Positions 32,033 through 37,782 of a stretch of 37,782 bases of DNA are shown here, piece after piece. A model generated the notes under the pieces. The model was given only the letters and a program-made list of their open reading frames with translations. It was not told the DNA's origin and did not search any database. The translations under genes and the position numbers were made by a program. Within the stretch, counting starts at the first letter, position 1. Every line of letters starts with the position of its first letter. Source of the stretch: Thermoplasmata archaeon (GTDB taxonomy: Archaea > Thermoplasmatota > Thermoplasmata > Lutacidiplasmatales > UBA184); contig JAKABH010000010.1 in NCBI GenBank assembly GCA_021801925.1, positions 1-37,782 of the forward strand, given 5' to 3'.

Positions 32033-32039
32033 GATAAAC
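32033..32039 (-). promoter_or_regulatory. TATA box of the tRNA-Gln/tRNA-Leu cluster
   Basis: On the minus strand 'gtttatc' lies about 30 bp before the 5' end of tRNA-Gln. No comparable box is found in the 27 bp between the two tRNAs, so both probably share it. Confidence 0.6.
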
Positions 32040-32219
32040 GTTGCCGCGCGGACGGCGGCCCTGCTGGCGTCCCGGTCGATCGGCCGGCCGGACCCCGGGT
32101 CCCCGTCGTGGTTGTCGGGAGGAAAGCGGGCGGGAAGGGAGGCGCCGCCGGGCGGGGAGCGGACGGGATCGCCGAGCGCCCCCCGCCACCCGGGCGGGCC
32201 GCGCGCCTCCACCCCCTCC

Positions 32220-32225
32220 GATAAG
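32220..32225 (+). promoter_or_regulatory. Possible promoter of the ammonium transporter
   Basis: 'gataag' is the only AT-rich element before amt. It lies about 70 bp from the GTG, implying a leader of around 45 bases. Nothing else is recognised between 32040 and 32293. Confidence 0.35.
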
Positions 32226-32293
32226 TAGGGCCCGGTGTCGTCCGTGGCGCGATCGGGGCGTCCGCGCGACGCTCCGGCGAGGTCCGGCCCACC

Positions 32294-33565
32294 GTGCTCT
32301 CCACCGCGTTGGTCAACAATCTCTGGGTCCTGCTCGCGGCGCTGCTCGTCTTCACGATGACGATCTCGGTCGGCCTCCTGGAGGTCGGCGAGCTCGGCGA
32401 GTCGATGTCGTTCAGCCTGCTGAAGACGCTGCTGATGACGACGATCGCCCTCTTCGTGATGGGGATCGTCGGTTTCAACACCGCGTTCGCGCCGACGTGG
32501 GATGGCGTGATCGGCAACCCGTTCTACGCCCCCGGCTTCCTGCTCGGAGGGTTCTCGACCTCCGCGGCGAACCCCCTCCACGACGTCTGGTGGTCGCAGA
32601 CGGGCAGTGGCCTCGTCACGGGAACGTACTTCCTGTTCGAGACCGCGTTCGCGGCCGTGACGCTCGCCCTGGTCGGCGTCGTCTTCCTCCGCAAGGTCAA
32701 GCTCTCCGTCATCGCCGGATTCTCCGTCGTCTACTTCGGGCTGATCTGGAACCTGCCCGCCGCCTGGATCTGGAACCCGGACGGATGGCTGGCCCGGCTC
32801 GGGATGGTCGACTTCGCGGGCGGCCTGGTCGTCCACGGGGCGGCCGGGGCGGCGGGCCTCGGGGTCCTCTGGCAGATCTGGCGGGAGGAGCGGGCGCGGG
32901 GCCACCGGACGAGCCCCCAGGTCCCGATCCGGATCTCCCCCGGGTGGCTGACCCTCGCCATCCTGCTCCTCTGGGTCGGCTGGTTCGGGTTCAACCCCGG
33001 CAGCGTGCTCCGGTTCAACGACGAAGCCGTCGTGGTGGTCCTGACGACCTTCCTGGCGGCGTCGGCCGCCGCCGTCAGCACCGTCGGGCTCGCCATCCTG
33101 CTCCGCTCGGAGACCCCGAAGCTCCTCCTCGGGGTGAACGGGGTCCTCATGGGCCTCATCGTGATCACGCCCCTGGCCGGTTTCGTCAGCCCGGGGAGCG
33201 CGTTCGTCCTCGGGCTCCTCTGCGGGCCGGTGTTCCTCGGCGCCGAACGGTACTTCTCGAAGCGGAGCTGGTTCGCCGACCCGGTCGGGCTGCTGCCGGG
33301 CCATCTCACCGGCGGCGTCTTCGGGATCGCGATGATCCCGTTCTTCGCCCAGCAATACTTCGCCGCCGGCTCCGGATTCCCGAGCCTCCCCAACGGCCTC
33401 CTCTTCGGCGGGGGGACGGCGGCGCTCCACCAGTTCGGGATCGAGCTCTTCGGCGTGGCCGTCGTCCTCGTGACGGTCTTCCTCCTCTCCTTCGGGACGA
33501 TCTGGCTCCTCGCCCGCTGGGCCGGCGGCGCCGTCGCCCCCGACCCCGGGCCGACCGCCGAGTAG
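32294..33565 (+). CDS. amt: Ammonium transporter Amt
   Basis: A 423-residue channel-type transporter with about 11 membrane helices. The pore histidine pair is present: His181 in DFAGGLVVHGAAG and His337 in LPGHLTGGVFG, spaced 156 residues like the twin histidines of AmtB. GWFGFNPGS is the Amt signature. No glnK (PII) gene is beside it, unlike the usual amt-glnK pair. The GTG at 32294 gives the first helix directly; no in-frame start precedes it. Confidence 0.93.
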   Translation: MLSTALVNNLWVLLAALLVFTMTISVGLLEVGELGESMSFSLLKTLLMTTIALFVMGIVGFNTAFAPTWDGVIGNPFYAPGFLLGGFSTSAANPLHDVWWSQTGSGLVTGTYFLFETAFAAVTLALVGVVFLRKVKLSVIAGFSVVYFGLIWNLPAAWIWNPDGWLARLGMVDFAGGLVVHGAAGAAGLGVLWQIWREERARGHRTSPQVPIRISPGWLTLAILLLWVGWFGFNPGSVLRFNDEAVVVVLTTFLAASAAAVSTVGLAILLRSETPKLLLGVNGVLMGLIVITPLAGFVSPGSAFVLGLLCGPVFLGAERYFSKRSWFADPVGLLPGHLTGGVFGIAMIPFFAQQYFAAGSGFPSLPNGLLFGGGTAALHQFGIELFGVAVVLVTVFLLSFGTIWLLARWAGGAVAPDPGPTAE

Positions 33566-33660
33566 GGCCGGCGGCCCCTCCAACGCGACCGTACGGGACG
33601 CGGCTCGGGCGCCGGGCGGCCCCCGCCTTTGAACTCCGCACCGGCGCGGACACCATCCCC

Positions 33661-33667
33661 ATATAGG
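33661..33667 (+). promoter_or_regulatory. TATA box of the ABC transporter genes
   Basis: 'atatagg' lies about 43 bp before the permease ATG, so a leader of some 15-20 bases is expected. Confidence 0.5.
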
Positions 33668-33705
33668 CCCGCATCGTCCGACCGCGGTCCACCCCCGGGG
33701 GTCGT

Positions 33706-35478
33706 ATGGCGGAACAGTCGGGACGCCAGGGCGACACCGGAGGGAGTCCGTCCGGCGGGCGCCGCTTCCGCGTCCCGGGGGCCCTCGTCCTCTATGCGGC
33801 GATCCCGGTCGCCGCGGCGTTCTTCGCGTTCGGCTCCGTGGGTTCGGCGGGCTTCACGGCCGGCGCGATCGCGGGGTACCTGCCGAGGGCGTCGCTCGAC
33901 CTGCTCTACTCGTTCCTGCGGATGAGCGGGGCCTACTTCGCCTCCCTCGGGTTCGCGCTCCTCTACGGCTACTACGCCGCGACGCACCGGACCGGCGAAC
34001 GGGTGCTGATCCCGATCCTCGACATCCTCCAGTCGATCCCGATCCTGGGCTTCTTCCCGTTCGCCCTCCTCTTCTTCGCGGCGTTGACGCCGAACTCCTG
34101 GCCCGGCGTCAACATCGCCTCCGTCTTCCTCATCTTCACCTCGATGGCCTGGAACATGGTCTTCGGGGTCTACGAATCGCTCAAGACCCTCCCGGTCGAG
34201 CTCAAGGAGGTCTCCGCGACGTTCCGGCTGCGCGGGTTCCTCCTGTTCCGCCGGGTGCTGTTCCCGGCGACGGTGAACCGGCTCGTCTACAACTCCGTCC
34301 TCTCCTGGACGGCCGGCTGGTTCTTCCTGGTCGAGGCGGAGATCTTCACCACGAACTCGACGCAGGCGCTGCCGGGGATCGGGAGCTTCCTCTCGATCAT
34401 GGCGAGCGTGCACAACTACTCCGCCTTCCTCGCCGGGATCCTGGTCCTCGTGATCCTGATCGCCGTCCTCGACTTCGCCGTGTGGCGCCCGCTCAGCCGG
34501 TGGGCCGAGCGGTTCCGCTACGACACCGCGCCGTCCGGCGAAGGGGACGCCGGGAGCGGCGGGTCGGGGTCCCCCACCCGATTCCGGCGGGTCGCTGCCT
34601 ACGTCACCCGGGGCGTGCGGACCGGCGTCAACCGGATCCGCACCCCGCTCGTCCAGCTCGCCGCGATCGCCCCCCGGCCGACCCGGCCGTCGGAGCGGCG
34701 GCGCGCGGCGATCTACTACGTCGAGGTCGGGTCGATCCTGGTCATCTGCTGGCTCATGCTCATCGCGATCGTCGTCGCGGTCTACTCCGTCTTCACCGGA
34801 CCGATCCTGCCCGGCATCGCCGCCCAGATCGAGTCGCTGCCGCTCGCGATGGGCGCCTCGGCCCTCCGCGTGACGACCGCCTACGCGATCTGCCTTGCGA
34901 TCGCGCTCCCCCTCGCCCTCTACCTCGCCCGCAGCCCGCGGGGGACCCGCATCGGGATGCCGACGATCGAGGTGATCGCCTCGTTCCCGGCGACGGCGCT
35001 CTTCCCGGTGATCATCTTCGAGCTCATCCCGTACCTCTCCGCCGAGGGCGCCGCGATCCTGATGCTGATGACCGGGATGATGTGGTACCTCTTCTTCAAC
35101 ATCCTCTCGGGGGTCCGGGGGCTCCCGCCGGACCTCAACGAGGCGGCGACCTCCTTCGGGGTCCGGGGGTGGCGGCGGTTCACCCGGGTGATCCTCCCCG
35201 GGATCTTCCCGGCGCTCATCACCGGGTCGATCACCGCCTTCGGCGGGGGGTGGAACACGCTGATCGTCGCCGAGTACCTCAGCGTCGGGTCGAGCCAGAC
35301 CCTGAGCCTCTTCGGCGTCGGCCGCGCGATCGATGTCGGGTATGCGCTCCCCCACCAGACCGGCTACCCCCTGATGGTCGCCGCCCTGCTCACGCTCGTG
35401 GGGACGGTGATCGCCATCAACGAACTGATATGGAAGCCGCTCTACCGTCGCGCGGTCGACAAGTACCGGGTCGAGTGA
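33706..35478 (+). CDS. ABC transporter permease, two fused domains (nitrate/sulfonate/taurine type)
   Basis: A 590-residue membrane protein that joins two SsuC/TauC-type permease units. Each unit has about six helices and an ATPase-contact (EAA-like) loop: one around ELKEVSATFRLRG (about residue 165), the other around DLNEAATSFGVRG (about residue 478). A charged linker with a Gly/Ser-rich stretch lies between, near residues 275-335. The family imports anions such as nitrate, sulfonates or bicarbonate. The ATPase follows 35 bp downstream. No substrate-binding protein is seen in the window. Confidence 0.88.
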   Translation: MAEQSGRQGDTGGSPSGGRRFRVPGALVLYAAIPVAAAFFAFGSVGSAGFTAGAIAGYLPRASLDLLYSFLRMSGAYFASLGFALLYGYYAATHRTGERVLIPILDILQSIPILGFFPFALLFFAALTPNSWPGVNIASVFLIFTSMAWNMVFGVYESLKTLPVELKEVSATFRLRGFLLFRRVLFPATVNRLVYNSVLSWTAGWFFLVEAEIFTTNSTQALPGIGSFLSIMASVHNYSAFLAGILVLVILIAVLDFAVWRPLSRWAERFRYDTAPSGEGDAGSGGSGSPTRFRRVAAYVTRGVRTGVNRIRTPLVQLAAIAPRPTRPSERRRAAIYYVEVGSILVICWLMLIAIVVAVYSVFTGPILPGIAAQIESLPLAMGASALRVTTAYAICLAIALPLALYLARSPRGTRIGMPTIEVIASFPATALFPVIIFELIPYLSAEGAAILMLMTGMMWYLFFNILSGVRGLPPDLNEAATSFGVRGWRRFTRVILPGIFPALITGSITAFGGGWNTLIVAEYLSVGSSQTLSLFGVGRAIDVGYALPHQTGYPLMVAALLTLVGTVIAINELIWKPLYRRAVDKYRVE

Positions 35479-35498
35479 CCGGGCCGGCCGACCGGCGC

Positions 35499-35505
35499 GG
35501 AGGGG
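35499..35505 (+). promoter_or_regulatory. Ribosome binding site of the ABC ATPase
   Basis: GGAGGGG lies 8 bp before the ATG at 35514 and fixes that start. Confidence 0.6.
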
Positions 35506-35513
35506 ACGGGACG

Positions 35514-36329
35514 ATGGCGCTGATCCGGATCGAGCATGTCGACAAGGCGTTCGCCGCCCGCCACGGCTCGATCAACATCATGCAGGACATCTCGTTCGAC
35601 GTCGCCGACTCCGACTTCCTCGCGATCGTCGGACCGTCCGGCTGCGGGAAGTCGACGCTCCTCCGCCTCATCCAGGGGCTCGACCACCCGACCCGCGGGC
35701 AGATCTTCTTCCGCGACCAGCCCGTCACGGGCGTCTGCGCCCGGATGGCGATGGTCTTCCAGAGCTTCGCCCTCTACCCGTGGCTGACCGTCGCCGAGAA
35801 CGTCGCCTTCGGCCTCGAGGCGCTCGGCTGGCCCGCGGAACGGATCAAGAGCCAGGTCGAACGGTACGTCTCCGTCACCGGGTTGGACGGCTTCCAGGAG
35901 GCGTATCCCCGGGAGCTCTCGGGCGGCATGCGCCAGCGGGTCGGCCTCGCCCGGGCGCTCGCCGTCGAGCCGTCCGTCCTCCTGATGGACGAGCCGTTCA
36001 GCGCGCTCGACCCGCTCACCGCCGAGGGGCTCCGCGAGGAGGTCCTGCAGCTCTGGCGGGACCCGACCCTGCCGCCGGACGCCGTGCTGCTGGTCTCGCA
36101 CAACATCGAGGAGGCGATCCAGCTCGCCGACCGGGTGATCGTGCTCGCCCGCCGACCGTCCCACGTCCTCGCCGACGTGCGGGTCGACCTCCCCCGCCCG
36201 CGGGACCGGAAATCGAGCGCGTTCTACGACCTCACCGACCGCGTCTACTCCCTGATCACGGAGGGCGGGGGCCCGGCGCCGCCGACCCCCGTCCCCGGGG
36301 CATCTTCCCCCCCCCAACAAGCCTTATAG
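35514..36329 (+). CDS. ABC transporter ATP-binding protein (nitrate/sulfonate type)
   Basis: A 271-residue ATPase that powers the fused permease upstream. It has Walker A GPSGCGKST (40-48), the Q-loop VFQSFALYPW, the signature LSGGMRQR, Walker B LLMDEPFSALD and the switch histidine in LVSHNIEEA. The tail after about residue 245 is Pro/Gly-rich. In many relatives an AAA-associated domain is fused at the C-terminus; here that domain is the separate next gene. Confidence 0.93.
   Translation: MALIRIEHVDKAFAARHGSINIMQDISFDVADSDFLAIVGPSGCGKSTLLRLIQGLDHPTRGQIFFRDQPVTGVCARMAMVFQSFALYPWLTVAENVAFGLEALGWPAERIKSQVERYVSVTGLDGFQEAYPRELSGGMRQRVGLARALAVEPSVLLMDEPFSALDPLTAEGLREEVLQLWRDPTLPPDAVLLVSHNIEEAIQLADRVIVLARRPSHVLADVRVDLPRPRDRKSSAFYDLTDRVYSLITEGGGPAPPTPVPGASSPPQQAL
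36323..36329 (+). promoter_or_regulatory. TATA-like box overlapping the ABC ATPase stop
   Basis: 'cttatag' includes the ATPase stop TAG and lies about 42 bp before the next GTG. It may give the AAA-associated protein its own short-leader transcript. Confidence 0.45.
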
Positions 36330-36367
36330 AACCCCCCCCGGTAGGGAGACTCCCCCCGGGGAACTAC

Positions 36368-36985
36368 GTGCCGACCATCTACCCGAAGTGCACCCCGTCC
36401 GAGGTGCAGGGCCTCCTGGTGCTCTTGAACTCCCACAACGGCGCCGAGGATGTCGCGCTGCTCGCGGACGACCTCGACCTCGAGATCGACGAGATCCTCC
36501 CGTCGGTCGAGTTCGCCGAGGCGCTCCAGCTCGTCAAGGTCGTGGACGGCCGCGCGACGCTGACGGACGCCGGCCGCCGGTACCTGGCGGCGTCGATCCG
36601 GGAGCGGAAGACGATCCTACGGGACCAGCTCAAGCGCACCACCCTCTTCCGGACCCTCCTGCGCGCCCTCGAGAACGCCCCGTCGCGCACCCTTACGGAC
36701 GACGCCCTGAGCCAGATCATCTCCGTGACGGCCGCCCAGGCCGACGAGGCCGTCCAGAACATCGTCAACTGGGGCCGGTACGTCGAACTGTTCCGCTACG
36801 ACGCCGACGAGCATCTCGTGATGGCGACCGCGAAGTCCCCCCCGCGCGGCGGCGGCGGCAGCCGGCCCCCGTCCGCTCCCACGGCAGGCGCTCCCGGCCC
36901 GAAACCGGCCTCGCGGGCCTCCGCCCGGACGGCCGATCCGGATCCACCGGCCCAGACCCGTCCGCTGGTCGCGTTCACGGCGTGA
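36368..36985 (+). CDS. AAA-associated C-terminal domain protein
   Basis: A 205-residue protein. Residues 1-150 match the AAA-associated C-terminal domain usually fused to nitrate/sulfonate ABC ATPases: a winged-helix-like first half (VQGLLVLLNSHNGAEDVALL, LTDAGRRYL) and a helical second half (ERKTILRDQLKRTTLFRTLL). The last 55 residues are Pro/Ala/Gly-rich and disordered. It probably regulates or stabilises the ATPase. The GTG at 36368 is chosen because the conserved domain begins right after it; 38 bp separate it from the ATPase. Confidence 0.85.
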   Translation: MPTIYPKCTPSEVQGLLVLLNSHNGAEDVALLADDLDLEIDEILPSVEFAEALQLVKVVDGRATLTDAGRRYLAASIRERKTILRDQLKRTTLFRTLLRALENAPSRTLTDDALSQIISVTAAQADEAVQNIVNWGRYVELFRYDADEHLVMATAKSPPRGGGGSRPPSAPTAGAPGPKPASRASARTADPDPPAQTRPLVAFTA

Positions 36986-37027
36986 GCTGCCCTCGGCAGC
37001 GACCGCCGGCCCCCGTGCCGCGAAGGG

Positions 37028-37034
37028 CTTAAGG
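37028..37034 (+). promoter_or_regulatory. TATA box of tRNA-Ala
   Basis: 'cttaagg' lies about 28 bp before the 5' end of the tRNA. Confidence 0.5.
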
Positions 37035-37058
37035 CGAGGGGAACTTCCCCCCGCCCGC

Positions 37059-37130
37059 GGGCACGTAGATCAGCGGAAGATCGCTGCTTTCGCAAAGCAG
37101 AGGTCGGGGGTTCAAATCCCCCCGTGTCCA
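37059..37130 (+). tRNA. tRNA-Ala(CGC)
   Basis: The acceptor stem is GGGCACG/CGTGTCC (one G-U pair) with discriminator A and no encoded CCA. The anticodon arm is CTGCT-TTCGCAA-AGCAG, giving CGC for codon GCG. T-arm GGGGG-TTCAAAT-CCCCC is uninterrupted. No intron, in contrast to the two tRNAs near 32 kb. Confidence 0.95.
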
Positions 37131-37491
37131 CCTTCCCCGAGGGCGCGCGGCTAACCGAATCCCCGTTCAGGCCCGCACTACGGGAATCCACCGTGGTCGG
37201 GGCCCCACGACCGAACGATCCTCCCCCATCGTATTCGGTGGGCGCCCCAGGGGAGCGGGAGCGCTCAGGGAAGTGGGATCGGGGCGGCCCGGTGATGTTA
37301 GGGGAGGTGGTTCCGGCGCGTCGGTGCCATGCGAGGCGTATCGAGTCCTCGGCCGGGTGGGGGTGTGGAACGCCCTCATTACGGTCTACGACCGGGGGTG
37401 GGGGTCGCCACGGGGGTCGAGGTCAAACGGAGGTTCCGGTCACGCTCTCCTCGGCGAAAAACGGTAAGTGCCCCTCCGGGTCGGGACGGCG
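37131..37491. other. About 360 bp without a recognisable gene
   Basis: Between tRNA-Ala and the last gene I see no credible reading frame, repeat or RNA. A long plus-strand frame across it is low complexity and conflicts with the methyltransferase frame. Confidence 0.5.
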
Positions 37492-37782
37492 ATGCCGGAC
37501 GAGTGGGTGGAGTGGCATCGGGGCTACGACGGCCCCCACCCGCACTCCCAGCGTTTGCGCCTGGTGCAGGAGCGCATCCGGGAGGCGCTCGCGGCGGCGC
37601 CGCCGGGCCGGATCCGACTGGTGAGCCTCTGCGCCGGGGACGGGCGCGATCTCCTCGGGGCGCTCGAAGGGCACCCGCGCGCCCCCGACGTGACGGCCCG
37701 CCTCATCGAGCAGAGCCCGGAACTGGTCGAAGCCGGCCGGAAGCGGGCTGCGGGGACCGGGATCGAGTTTCTCCTCGGGGAC
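37492..37782 (+). CDS. Class I SAM-dependent methyltransferase-like protein, 3' end outside the window
   Basis: The first 97 residues are visible. An N-terminal Trp/His-rich segment (DEWVEWHRGYDGPHPHSQRL) is followed by the SAM-binding loop RLVSLCAGDGRDLLGAL (about residues 43-59) and an acidic strand end (LIEQSPELVEAG) as expected for motif II. The protein is truncated by the window edge, so the substrate cannot be guessed. Confidence 0.75.
   Translation, partial: MPDEWVEWHRGYDGPHPHSQRLRLVQERIREALAAAPPGRIRLVSLCAGDGRDLLGALEGHPRAPDVTARLIEQSPELVEAGRKRAAGTGIEFLLGD

Noticed and set aside
37124-37624. Plus-strand frame of 166 codons after tRNA-Ala
   Set aside because: It starts inside the tRNA, is low complexity and conflicts with the methyltransferase, whose motifs are in another frame.
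1-37782. CRISPR arrays, rRNA genes and toxin-antitoxin pairs
   Set aside because: I looked for regular direct repeats, conserved rRNA sequence and paired small genes and saw none.

Overview
The window is archaeal and most likely from a high-GC, aerobic member of the Thermoplasmatota; the exact lineage is an inference. Archaeal markers are ribosomal protein L21e, RNA polymerase subunit Rpb4 (RpoF), Pus10, a DUF655 protein, Tsr3, an archaeal class I (DhnA-type) aldolase, a XerA recombinase, an HTH_10 (bacterio-opsin activator type) regulator and tRNAs without encoded CCA. About ten genes have an AT-rich TATA-like box 24-30 bp before the start codon, the signature of leaderless archaeal transcripts. 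GC-rich shadow frames are pervasive and were discarded.

Layout. 51-3579: a succinate:quinone reductase operon of the 'type E' kind (SdhA, SdhB with two [4Fe-4S] motifs, HdrB-like SdhE), then a PIN-like protein and ThyX. 5423-9405: a glyceraldehyde-type aldehyde dehydrogenase facing a glycerate 2-kinase with a 68-bp tail-to-tail overlap, plus an FAD amine/amino-acid oxidase; the first two fit the lower half of the non-phosphorylative Entner-Doudoroff pathway. 9427-13146: XerA, divergent from a stop/start-overlapping operon of a tRNA thiolation enzyme, a 3-hydroxyacyl-CoA dehydrogenase and a PrsW-like membrane protease. 13368-15543: a dihydrolipoyl-dehydrogenase-like flavoprotein and a small unknown protein.

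15.6-20.6 kb is an accessory island. It holds two unrelated, broken IS630-type elements, an HTH_10 regulator divergent from a bacterial-looking SDR protein with a palindrome between them, and stretches of decayed DNA. The island stops at the doorstep of a core information-processing operon (pus10, rpl21e, rpoF, DUF655), followed by a tiny membrane protein, a START-like protein, and ksgA.

25.2-30.8 kb carries a GNAT protein, the class I aldolase, Tsr3, and a heme-copper oxidase in which subunits I and II are one polypeptide that has no cysteine and so no CuA site. Upstream of the oxidase, on the same strand, lie a PPP-family phosphatase and two tandem tRNA genes, tRNA-Gln(CUG) and tRNA-Leu(UAG). 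Each of these tRNAs is interrupted in the T-loop (position 59/60) by a 34-35 nt intron with a bulge-helix-bulge fold. These introns are the most unusual thing in the window.

32.3-37.8 kb holds an ammonium transporter, a nitrate/sulfonate-type ABC transporter with a fused double permease, an ATPase and a separately encoded AAA-associated C-terminal domain, tRNA-Ala(CGC), and the start of a methyltransferase cut by the window edge.
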